Shown here: positions 14,496-21,066 of the stretch, in pieces
Position numbering within the stretch: position 1 is the first letter of the stretch
Layout of the letters: each line of letters begins with the position of its first letter
NCBI GenBank assembly: GCA_030609125.1
Contig: JAUWCW010000007.1
Location: 1-21,066, forward strand
DNA: 21,066 nucleotides
Origin: JAUWCW01 sp030609125 [NCBI: Candidatus Rokuibacteriota bacterium]
Lineage (GTDB): Bacteria > JAUVQV01
Reading direction: 5' to 3'
Notes under the pieces: model-generated
The model's database searches: none
What the model saw: the letters and a program-made list of their open reading frames with translations, nothing else
Told to the model about the DNA's origin: nothing
Program-made: the position numbers and the translations under genes

Positions 14496-15362
14496 TCAGC
14501 GCCCGGCTTTCGCAGGCGAGTCACTGAAGTCCGAAGCGCGGCAGCCCCAGAAGGCGATCCTGTGCCGCCGTATGAGGGGAAGCGCCTCTTCGCGCTGAAC
14601 GAACAGTGTCCTGTCGGCCTCCACGGCGAGGGCCGATGCCCCCGCGGCCGCCATGGCGCGGATTGTATCCAGGCCGACGACGGGAACGTCGAAGCGGTAA
14701 TCCTGCCGGGGCTTGGCGACCTTCACCACCACCGCGCCGGGTCCGGCGAGTTCGCCGGCCCTGAGAATCGTCCTGTCCGTCCCCTCCATGGCCTCGGCGG
14801 CCACGGGGGCGCGGTTCTTGACCACCGCCGTCTGACCGAGATCGAGGCGGCCGATTCCCTTGGCGATCTTCCAGCCCAGGGCGGCATCCTCTCTTTCGCG
14901 GCGGTCCGGACCGCGGCGGGAGAGCTTGCCCGCCGGGGCCATGAGGTGGCGGAGATGACGGTCTATTCTCTCCACGGTGATGCCCTCGGCGGCCAGTTCG
15001 TCCACAAGGGCCAGGAGAATGGAGTCGTCCCGCCGGTCGAGAAGCTTCCTCCAGAGCTTCAGGGCGCGGGTGTCGGGACGGAAGTCACGGAACATGCGGA
15101 CTTTGTGTATCTTGCCGAGCATGAGAACGGTGTCGATGCCGTGGCTGCGGAAGAAATCTATGAGTTTGTTCAGACTTCCGAGGCGCAGCCTCTGGAAGAT
15201 GTCCACCTCGCCGGCGATGGTCTCGGCGGTGGCGCGGTCGAAGCCGACGGCCATCACCTGCGAGCCTCTCTCCCTGAGATGGCGGGCGGCGATGACGACC
15301 AGTTCTCCCTGGCCGGCTATGAGACCGATGCGCTTAGGGCTCACGCAAGAATAACTTCCCAT
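14496..15362 (-). CDS. lpxI: UDP-2,3-diacylglucosamine pyrophosphatase LpxI (DUF1009)
   Basis: LpxI hydrolyses UDP-2,3-diacylglucosamine to lipid X and UMP, replacing LpxH in many alpha- and deltaproteobacteria. The 288-residue protein begins with a Rossmann-like IGLIAGQGELVVIAAR segment. The C-terminal domain carries VVKVAKPRQDYRFDVPVVG, the most conserved stretch of the family and part of the catalytic domain, then LFVQREEALPLIRRHRI. The position between lpxA and lpxB is the expected one for LpxI. ATG 15362 is used; a GGAGATGAG-type purine stretch lies upstream at somewhat long spacing. LpxI is unrelated in sequence to LpxH, so the assignment is clear. Confidence 0.93.
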   Translation of the reverse strand: MGSYSCVSPKRIGLIAGQGELVVIAARHLRERGSQVMAVGFDRATAETIAGEVDIFQRLRLGSLNKLIDFFRSHGIDTVLMLGKIHKVRMFRDFRPDTRALKLWRKLLDRRDDSILLALVDELAAEGITVERIDRHLRHLMAPAGKLSRRGPDRREREDAALGWKIAKGIGRLDLGQTAVVKNRAPVAAEAMEGTDRTILRAGELAGPGAVVVKVAKPRQDYRFDVPVVGLDTIRAMAAAGASALAVEADRTLFVQREEALPLIRRHRIAFWGCRASDFSDSPAKAGR

Positions 15363-15426
15363 TTTCGCATCTCATCTCCAGGCCGTCTTCGGCCGATGCT
15401 CACTCACTCAGGCGGCCGGCCCGCGG

Positions 15427-16203
15427 CTACGGACGGCATATCCCGCGACTCGAGGCGCGGATGAATTCGAGGAGCTCCTCGACTTCCGCGGCTCCCGCAA
15501 ACTCCTCCGCAACCCTGTCCACCGCGTCCTTGAGGATGAGGCCGGAGCGAAAAAGCAGGCGGTAGGTTTTCTTCAGTTTCCCGATCTGCTCAGGGCTGAA
15601 GCCGTTTCTTTTCAAGCCCACCAGATTGAGGCTGTAGAGTCTCGCCCTTTCACCGGAGGCTATCATAAAGGGGGGAACATCCTTGGCCACCCCTGATACG
15701 CCGCCTATCATGGAGAGCCTTCCAATGCGGGCGAACTGGTGCACCGCCACGAGTCCTCCGAGGATGGCGTTGTCGCCGATGCTGATGTGCCCTCCGAGGG
15801 CGGCGCTGTTGGCCATGATGATGCTGTTGCCCAGATCACAGTCGTGGGCAACGTGTGAGTAGGACATGAAGTAGCAGTCGTTGCCGATGCGGGTCAGCCC
15901 CTCGCCCTTGATGGTCCCCCGGTTGACTGTCACGAATTCCCGGAAAACATTCCGGTCACCGATCTCCAGCCGTGTCGGCTCGTTCCGGTAGCCGATGTCC
16001 TGGGGCGCCGTGCCGAGGGAGGAGAAAGGATAAACCTGGTTGTCCCTTCCGATGACTGCCGGTCCCAGTATTGAAGAGTGGTGCTGCACGCGGGTTCCGG
16101 AGCCGATGCTGACTCCGTCGCCGATGACGACATAGGGGCCGATCTCGGCGTCGGCGGCCACGGTGGCGCCGGGGTCTACGATAGCGGTGCTGTGTATGGT
16201 CAA
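15427..16203 (-). CDS. lpxA: Acyl-[ACP]-UDP-N-acetylglucosamine O-acyltransferase LpxA
   Basis: LpxA performs the first lipid A step, moving a 3-hydroxyacyl chain from ACP to the 3-OH of UDP-GlcNAc in the cytoplasm. The 258 residues form hexapeptide repeats typical of a left-handed beta-helix (for example VVIGDGVSIGSGTRV), with the catalytic region YFMSYSHVAHDC (H117; H120 aligned with E. coli catalytic His125). GGVSGVAKDVPPFM and a helical C-terminus follow. It is the expected length and sits after fabZ. The R-3-hydroxyacyl chain length it selects cannot be read safely from sequence alone. Confidence 0.96.
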   Translation of the reverse strand: MTIHSTAIVDPGATVAADAEIGPYVVIGDGVSIGSGTRVQHHSSILGPAVIGRDNQVYPFSSLGTAPQDIGYRNEPTRLEIGDRNVFREFVTVNRGTIKGEGLTRIGNDCYFMSYSHVAHDCDLGNSIIMANSAALGGHISIGDNAILGGLVAVHQFARIGRLSMIGGVSGVAKDVPPFMIASGERARLYSLNLVGLKRNGFSPEQIGKLKKTYRLLFRSGLILKDAVDRVAEEFAGAAEVEELLEFIRASSRGICRP

Positions 16204-16256
16204 AGCGTCTCTCCCGTTTAAGTCCAGGGCGAAAGTCGATCGCGCGGTGAGCCCTG

Positions 16257-16691
16257 TCAGTCGGTGATCATGGCCTTGAGCTGGGCCTCGGCGACGAGGG
16301 TTTCTCCCACGTAGGCCTTGCCGTCCATTTTCCAGATGGAACGGCGGCGGCGCTCGATGGCGATTTCCAGCCGCAGCTGGTCTCCGGGAACGACGGGCTT
16401 GCGGAAGCGCGCCTTGTCTATGCTCATGAAGAAGATCTTCCTGTTCCCGAGCCTGCCGTCCAGGTCCTGCAGCGCCAGGATCCCGCCTGCCTGGGCAAGG
16501 GCCTCGACGATCAGGACCCCGGGCATGACGGGAAAGCCCGGGAAGTGGCCGTTGAAGAACTCCTCGTTGACGGTCACGTTCTTGAGCGCGACGAGCCGCT
16601 TTCCCTTCTCCACGGTCTCCACCCGGTCCAGGAGCAGGAACGGGTAGCGGTGGGGCAGGGCGTCCATGATGTCGCGGATGTCCATAGTCAT
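16257..16691 (-). CDS. fabZ: 3-hydroxyacyl-[acyl-carrier-protein] dehydratase FabZ
   Basis: FabZ dehydrates 3-hydroxyacyl-ACP in fatty acid elongation and so competes with LpxA and LpxD for the same intermediate. The 144-residue hot-dog-fold protein has LPHRYPFLLLDRV and the active-site segment FNGHFPGFPVMPGVLIVEALAQ with H49 and E63, the expected catalytic pair. ATG 16691 follows AGGAGG at ideal spacing; a second ATG two codons later is possible. Placement between lpxD and lpxA is the common arrangement and balances membrane phospholipid against lipid A supply. Confidence 0.96.
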   Translation of the reverse strand: MTMDIRDIMDALPHRYPFLLLDRVETVEKGKRLVALKNVTVNEEFFNGHFPGFPVMPGVLIVEALAQAGGILALQDLDGRLGNRKIFFMSIDKARFRKPVVPGDQLRLEIAIERRRRSIWKMDGKAYVGETLVAEAQLKAMITD

Positions 16692-16724
16692 CGTTTTCCT
16701 CCTCGAAAATGCTTCACCCCCGGC

Positions 16725-17813
16725 TCAGGACGATTCCTTCCCCGAAGATGGCCCGTCGCCCGCGGGCAGATGGTTTTCCAGTGCGGCGATCTTCTTTTCC
16801 AGCTCCCTGAGGCGCTTGCGGAAATCGGGGAGCTTGTCGAAGGCGGCCTGCGCCTTGAGCCACCGACGGTGTGGCAGGGGACCGATTCCCGATCTCGTTT
16901 CGCCCGCGGGGACATCGCTCATCACCCCCGACTGGGCGCCTATGGCGGCCCCGTCTCCGACAGTGACGTGGTCCACTATGCCCACCTGGCCTCCCAGGAC
17001 GACACCGCTGCCGATGCGGGTGCTTCCCGAGATGCCTACCTGGGAGACGATGATGCTGTTCGAGCCCACCTCCACGTTGTGGGCGATCTGCACCAGATTG
17101 TCTATCTTCGTCCCTGCTCCGATGCGCGTCGTTCCCATGGTGGCCCGGTCTATGGTGACGTTCGCTCCGATTTCAGCGTCCTCTTCAATGACCACCCCTC
17201 CCACCTGGGGTATCTTGCGGTGCTTCCTGCCGTCGCGGACATAGCCGAAGCCGTCGCTGCCGATTACGGCCCCGCTGTGGACAATGACCCGGTCGGCGAT
17301 GCTCACCGACTCGCCGATGGTAACCCGGGCGTGAAGGAGGACATCCGAGCCGATGGTGGAGCCTTCGCCAACGATGCAGTGGCTCCGCAGGATCGAGCGG
17401 GGACCGACCGAGGCGTTCCTGCCGATGTGGCAGAGGGCTTCGACGCTGGCGGTCGGGTCCACCGCGGCCCCTTCTTCGATGATCGCCGAAGGGTGGACTC
17501 CAGGCACGGCCGGCCGGGGAGGGTTGAAGAGCTCCAGGGCGCGGGCGAAGGCGAGGTGAGGGTTGGAGACGCGAATGACGTCCCTGCCGGGAAGATCCAT
17601 CTTTTCCGCCGCGATGACCGCCCCGGCTTTCGACGAGGAGACTTCCGCGAGGTATTTCGAAGCGGAGATGAACGTGATGTCCCCGGGTCCCGCCTCGGCG
17701 ATGCCGGCCGCTCCGGAGATGGTCTTCCCTGCGTCGCCCTCGGCCTTTCCGTTCAGCCTGTCAGCCAGGTCCGCGAGCGTGAAACGGATGTTACCGGCTC
17801 TTCCATGAGTCAT
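16725..17813 (-). CDS. lpxD: UDP-3-O-(3-hydroxyacyl)glucosamine N-acyltransferase LpxD
   Basis: LpxD adds the second 3-hydroxyacyl chain to UDP-3-O-acylglucosamine. The 362-residue protein has an N-terminal uridine-binding domain ([24 protein letters not shown]), a long hexapeptide beta-helix ([19 protein letters not shown]), the catalytic His245 in [12 protein letters not shown], and a C-terminal helix ([19 protein letters not shown]). Length is normal, slightly above the E. coli protein. ATG 17813 lies inside the 3' end of skp (23-bp overlap), which suggests translational coupling between the two. LpxC, the intervening deacetylase, is not in this window. Confidence 0.96.
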   Translation of the reverse strand: MTHGRAGNIRFTLADLADRLNGKAEGDAGKTISGAAGIAEAGPGDITFISASKYLAEVSSSKAGAVIAAEKMDLPGRDVIRVSNPHLAFARALELFNPPRPAVPGVHPSAIIEEGAAVDPTASVEALCHIGRNASVGPRSILRSHCIVGEGSTIGSDVLLHARVTIGESVSIADRVIVHSGAVIGSDGFGYVRDGRKHRKIPQVGGVVIEEDAEIGANVTIDRATMGTTRIGAGTKIDNLVQIAHNVEVGSNSIIVSQVGISGSTRIGSGVVLGGQVGIVDHVTVGDGAAIGAQSGVMSDVPAGETRSGIGPLPHRRWLKAQAAFDKLPDFRKRLRELEKKIAALENHLPAGDGPSSGKESS

Positions 17814-18324
17814 AACGCTTGATGATTTCGTCCGTCAGGTCAATGGAGTCCGTAGCGTATATGATGCCGCTGTACTGCCGCTCCAGAACGAGGGTGAAGC
17901 CCTTCTCGCGGCCGACCTCCTCGGTGATCTTGAAGAGATCCTTGCGTATCCCCTCCATGAGCCGCTCCTGCTCCTTGCCGATCTCCTCTTTGCTGTCGTT
18001 GAACTTGCGGCTCAGGTCGCGCTCCAGGCGGCGCAATTCGTCTTCCCGCTCCCTGCGGGCCGTTTCGTTCATGAGGAGGCCCTGCTTGTCGAGGTCGTCC
18101 TTCATCTTGTCGATGGCGGCCTTCTCATTCTGGAGCTCCCCTGTTTTCGCCTCCATGAGACCCTTGAGCCTCTCAACCGCGGCCCTTCCCGAGGAAGAGG
18201 AGTTCAGGGCCTTCTGCATGTCGACAAAACCGACTTTGACGGGTTCCTCCGCCCCCGCGGCGGAACAGAGAAAGACGGTTGCCAGCAGTGTGATGAGGGC
18301 CGGCACTTTCCACCTTGATGACAT
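17791..18324 (-). CDS. skp: Periplasmic chaperone Skp/OmpH
   Basis: Skp is a trimeric periplasmic holdase that carries unfolded outer-membrane proteins to the Bam complex. With ATG 18324 the product is 177 residues; AAAGGAG lies 6 nt upstream, and the signal peptide ends CSAAGA just before [10 protein letters not shown]. The frame is open upstream to 18366 but those 14 residues precede the signal peptide and have no ribosome site. [13 protein letters not shown] opens the core. A long charged coiled coil (about 45-140; tentacle helices) and the closing strand [22 protein letters not shown] follow. It directly follows bamA, but has its own promoter in the 145-bp gap. Confidence 0.92.
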   Translation of the reverse strand: MSSRWKVPALITLLATVFLCSAAGAEEPVKVGFVDMQKALNSSSSGRAAVERLKGLMEAKTGELQNEKAAIDKMKDDLDKQGLLMNETARREREDELRRLERDLSRKFNDSKEEIGKEQERLMEGIRKDLFKITEEVGREKGFTLVLERQYSGIIYATDSIDLTDEIIKRYDSWKSR

Positions 18325-18425
18325 GAAGCACTCCTTTCTCCAACTCCGAGGGCCTGTTTCCTTCACAAACCCCGAGCTGTTTTCTGATGTGTCAGGTTTG
18401 AGCAGATTTCAAACGATATTTTCGT

Positions 18426-18454
18426 ATTATAGCCCCTTCGAACCAGGATGTCGA
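18426..18454 (-). promoter_or_regulatory. Strong sigma70-type promoter for skp-lpxD-fabZ-lpxA-lpxI-lpxB
   Basis: On the minus strand TCGACA (18454-18449, five of six) and a perfect TATAAT (18431-18426) are 17 bp apart in the 145-bp gap between bamA and skp, the most AT-rich spot nearby. The predicted start near 18419 leaves a leader of about 95 nt before skp. It would let the lipid A genes be transcribed independently of bamA. Confidence 0.65.
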
Positions 18455-18469
18455 TCGGGTAATGTCGGC

Positions 18470-20764
18470 TTAGAAGAAGGCGCCGATGGCGAACGCCCAG
18501 TCCCCGTTGGGCTCGTCGTCCCGGGGATTGAGGTTCCAGCCCCACTCCAGGCGGAAGGGGCCCATGGGGGAAAGCCAGCGGATTCCGAGGCCGGCGCCGG
18601 TTCTCAGGTCCGCAATCTCGATGCTCTGGTTCTTGCGCCAGCCGTTACCGGCATCGAAGAAGAAGACGAGGTTCAGACCCTGGGAGGGTTCGAGGGGGAC
18701 GATCACCTCGGTGTTGAAAATCAACTCCATGTAGGCGCCGATGGGGTCGCCGTTGATGTCCTTGGGCCCGATGCTTCTCGGCTCGAAGCCCCGCACGGAG
18801 TTGAGTCCCCCGACGTAGAATTTCTCGTAGATCGGGGGTTCCCTGCCGTCGAAGCCGTCGACGACGCCGACCCGTCCTCTCACCATGAAGACCAGTTTCC
18901 ACCACAGCGGGGTGTACTGGGTCGTCTCGGCGGTGTACCTGGTGAAGTAGTTGTCTCCCCCCAGGAAGCCGCCGGCGTATTCACCGCTCAGGACCGTGCG
19001 GTTGCCTCGGGAGGGATTGAAGAAGTTGTCGCGCGAGTCGCGAACCAGGGTCAGCTGGACGCTGTTGGTCGTCGCCTTTCCTTCCTGCTCCTTGATAAAG
19101 AGCGAGGCGTCATCGGCGATGCCGCTGACATCCACCGTCTCGTGCATGATGGTGACGAAGCCCCGGAAGAACTCGCCGATGGAGCGGCCGAGTGTCATCC
19201 TCCCTCCGAGGCTGAGGCGGTCGTATTCGTCGTACTCCCTGCTGACGTTGAAGGCCTTGACGCCGAAGGAATAGCGGGAGTCGAAGATCGCCGGCTCGCC
19301 GAAGGCGAGGGAGAAGTTCTTGCGCACCGAGCCGTACTCGGCCATCAGTTCCAGGCTCTGCCCCCGGCCGAAAAGGTTGGTCTCCGAGAGGCGGACCTGT
19401 CCGGTGAGGCTGTCCTCGGAGCTGTAGCCAAAGCCCATGCTGAAGGCCCCGGTAAGCTTCTCCTTGAGCTCCATGTCGATGTCGATGACGGTCTCCTCCC
19501 GGGGACGGGGGATGATGTCGACGGACTCGAAAAAACCCAGGTTCATGATCTTGCGCCGGCTCTTGCGCAGATCGGCGCTGCTGAACAGGTCCCCCTCGCT
19601 GAAGGTGATGTTCCGCCTGATGACCTTGTCCCGCGTCGCCAGGTTGCCGGTGATGACGATGCGGCCGATGCGGGCCTGCTCGCCTTTGTCCACCAGGAGG
19701 GTGACGTCGATGGTCCGGCTCTCGGGGTTGAGTACGGTGGAGTAGTCGACCTTCACGTAGGCGTAGCCCTGTTCGGTGTAGAGCTGGTTGATGTTGAACA
19801 GGTCCTTGGTGAAGGTTGAGCGGCGGAAGATCTTCCCCTCCCGGCTCTCGGTGATTTCCCTGATCTCTTCCAGGGGAACGAGGGTGTCACCGCTCAGAGA
19901 GAGCGTGCCCAGGCGGTACTGTTCGCCCTCGGTGACGGGGACGACGATGTCGAGCCGGCGCTCTTCCGCCCGGATGGAGACCTGCGGATTTCCGACCCGG
20001 GCCTCAAGGTAGCCGTTGTCCTGGTAGAAGCTGAGAATGCGCTGGCGGTCCTCCTGGAGAACTTCGTCCACCAGTCTCCCCGACCCGGTGAGAAGGGAAA
20101 AGAGGCTCCACCGCCTGGTCTGCATGACCCTTCGCAGCTTGCCGTCGGAAAAGGCCTCGTTGCCGGTGAACGAAACCTTGGAGACGTGAAACTTCTCGCC
20201 CTCGTCGATAATGAAGACCAGGTTCATCTCGCCTTCGGTGACGGGCTCGGTCTTGGTGTCTATGGTTACCTCGAAATACCCCTTCTCACGGTAGATGTTC
20301 TTGATCTGCTGGACCGCCTGCGCCGCGGCGGCGGGGTTGTAGATCGTCCGGGCCGCGAACTCGAGCTTGTCCCTGATGTCCGACTCGCTCAGCTTGTCGT
20401 TCCCTTCGAAGGTGACGGCGCGGATGATCGGCTTTTCCCGGAGAGCGAACGTTATCCGCAGGCCGCCCTCGAAACCCTCGGCATCAACCTTGATGTCCTC
20501 GAAGAACCCGAGCTCGTATATCGAGCGGACGTCGCGGGTTATCTGCTCGGGGTCGAAGATGTCGCCCTCGGCGCTCTGCACGCGGGCGCGGACCGTCGCC
20601 TCTTCGACCATCCTGTTGCCGGTGAAGATGATCTCCCTGATTTCCAGAGGGGGCTTGCCCTGCTGGGCCCCGGCGGGCTCGGCCGGCAGGCCGAAGGCCG
20701 CAGCGAGGAGGGCCGGGAGCAGGAGGGCCGGGAGCAGGAGGAGCCGGCGGGGAAAAGAGAGCAT
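18470..20764 (-). CDS. bamA: Outer-membrane protein assembly factor BamA
   Basis: BamA is the essential Omp85 insertase of the outer membrane. ATG 20764 gives 764 residues with a signal peptide (RRLLLLPALLLPALLAAAFG, cut near AGAQQ). Five POTRA domains follow, each opening with a strand such as EIIFTGNRM, AVTFEGNDKL, KVSFTGNEAF, TLSLSGDTL and RIVITGNLA. The 16-strand barrel follows, with VRGFEPRSIGP (the VRGF/Y loop motif) and a final aromatic residue in WAFAIGAFF. The frame is open to 20947, but that region codes for the Clp C-terminus in another frame. ATG overlaps the clp stop as TGATG, so translation is probably coupled. The Shine-Dalgarno is weak. Confidence 0.95.
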   Translation of the reverse strand: MLSFPRRLLLLPALLLPALLAAAFGLPAEPAGAQQGKPPLEIREIIFTGNRMVEEATVRARVQSAEGDIFDPEQITRDVRSIYELGFFEDIKVDAEGFEGGLRITFALREKPIIRAVTFEGNDKLSESDIRDKLEFAARTIYNPAAAAQAVQQIKNIYREKGYFEVTIDTKTEPVTEGEMNLVFIIDEGEKFHVSKVSFTGNEAFSDGKLRRVMQTRRWSLFSLLTGSGRLVDEVLQEDRQRILSFYQDNGYLEARVGNPQVSIRAEERRLDIVVPVTEGEQYRLGTLSLSGDTLVPLEEIREITESREGKIFRRSTFTKDLFNINQLYTEQGYAYVKVDYSTVLNPESRTIDVTLLVDKGEQARIGRIVITGNLATRDKVIRRNITFSEGDLFSSADLRKSRRKIMNLGFFESVDIIPRPREETVIDIDMELKEKLTGAFSMGFGYSSEDSLTGQVRLSETNLFGRGQSLELMAEYGSVRKNFSLAFGEPAIFDSRYSFGVKAFNVSREYDEYDRLSLGGRMTLGRSIGEFFRGFVTIMHETVDVSGIADDASLFIKEQEGKATTNSVQLTLVRDSRDNFFNPSRGNRTVLSGEYAGGFLGGDNYFTRYTAETTQYTPLWWKLVFMVRGRVGVVDGFDGREPPIYEKFYVGGLNSVRGFEPRSIGPKDINGDPIGAYMELIFNTEVIVPLEPSQGLNLVFFFDAGNGWRKNQSIEIADLRTGAGLGIRWLSPMGPFRLEWGWNLNPRDDEPNGDWAFAIGAFF

Positions 20765-21066
20765 CAAACGCCGGCCTTGACACGAAAGACTATGCGATCG
20801 TTCTCCAGGACAGCGAGGATTTCCTCGTTTTCTCCGAACTCCCGGCGCAGGAGTTCCATCGAAAGAGGATCTTCGATATGGGTCTGCAGGGAGCGCCGCA
20901 GATGGCGGGCTCCGAAGGCCGGATCGAAACCCTTCTCTATGAGCCACTCCCGGGCGCTGTTGTCGAGGTGGAGAGCGAAATTCTTTTCGCGGAGCTGTTC
21001 GTTCAGCTCGCCTATCTGGATGTCGATGATCTGCCGGATGTGCTCAATCGTGAGGGCATGGAAGAC
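20764..21066 (-). CDS. Clp ATPase (ClpC/ClpB-type Hsp100), C-terminal 100 residues only
   Basis: The frame enters from the right edge of the window and ends at TGA 20766-20764. The 100 visible residues contain LIEKGFDPAFGARHLRRSLQTHIEDPLSMELL, broken here as GFDPAFGARHLRRS and IEDPLSMELL. This is the D2 small-domain pattern of Hsp100 ATPases, with the GAR sensor-2 arginine. EDPLS and ELL favour a ClpC/ClpA-like protein over ClpB, but the N-domain, Walker motifs and any ClpP-binding loop lie outside. These ATPases unfold proteins for ClpP or rescue aggregates. The stop overlaps the bamA start by one base, an uncommon pairing with bamA. Confidence 0.85.
   Translation of the reverse strand, partial: VFHALTIEHIRQIIDIQIGELNEQLREKNFALHLDNSAREWLIEKGFDPAFGARHLRRSLQTHIEDPLSMELLRREFGENEEILAVLENDRIVFRVKAGV

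Noticed and set aside
16545-17822. Plus-strand frame of 425 codons opposite lpxD and fabZ
   Set aside because: Antisense to two complete, motif-bearing genes; repetitive Asp/Gly-rich composition mirrors the hexapeptide repeats.
17819-19819. A 666-codon open frame on the plus strand opposite bamA and skp
   Set aside because: It is antisense to two well-supported genes, its translation resembles no family and is low-complexity; high GC leaves long stop-free antisense frames.
20765-20947. N-terminal extension of BamA to 20947
   Set aside because: The extra 61 residues lie over the Clp C-terminus in another frame and come before a proper signal peptide that starts at ATG 20764.

Overview
The window looks like the chromosome of a high-GC, Gram-negative bacterium. 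Lipid A genes (lpxD, fabZ, lpxA, lpxI, lpxB), bamA and skp show an outer membrane. The order bamA-skp-lpxD-fabZ-lpxA-lpxI-lpxB, LpxI in place of LpxH, a MutL with the endonuclease motif, and several dispersed palindromic repeats suggest Desulfuromonadota (Geobacter/Desulfuromonas-like). That placement is inference, not proof.

Layout. 1-606 (+) is the 3' end of an AI-2E/PerM-family membrane protein. It converges with a recJ-mutL pair on the minus strand (4081-628; ends overlap by 14 bp). A 113-bp divergent promoter region separates recJ from miaB (4195-5598, +), which is followed by a small two-helix membrane protein. 5977-7399 is an accessory patch, lower in GC by eye. It holds a HepT/MntA toxin-antitoxin pair on the minus strand between two same-orientation copies of a degraded palindromic repeat, plus a possible gene remnant. 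7400-8505 (+) carries a small basic Rho-N-like protein and an exported trypsin-like protease. A 129-bp imperfect palindrome (8506-8634) follows and runs into the 3' end of a minus-strand amidohydrolase (9441-8620).

9540-11495 (+) encodes an unusual flavoprotein: zinc ribbon, membrane hairpin, then a GltD-like Fe-S/FAD/NAD(P) module. An FtsB/DivIC-like septation protein follows, and its 3' end overlaps the 3' end of a convergent ThiC-family gene. From there to the end everything is on the minus strand and is read clp (partial) - bamA - skp - lpxD - fabZ - lpxA - lpxI - lpxB - thiC-like. This is an envelope-biogenesis cluster, with a strong sigma70-type promoter between bamA and skp. BamA and Skp handle outer-membrane proteins. 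LpxA, LpxD, LpxI and LpxB supply four lipid A steps (LpxC is not in the window), and FabZ works on the shared 3-hydroxyacyl-ACP pool.

Most of the window is ordinary housekeeping sequence. The items most worth a second look are the zinc-ribbon/membrane/GltD fusion, the repeat-flanked toxin-antitoxin patch with an apparently leaderless promoter, the palindrome that supplies the end of a coding sequence, and the ThiC-family gene at the end of the lipid A operon. I found no CRISPR array, no tRNA or rRNA, and no clear insertion sequence.
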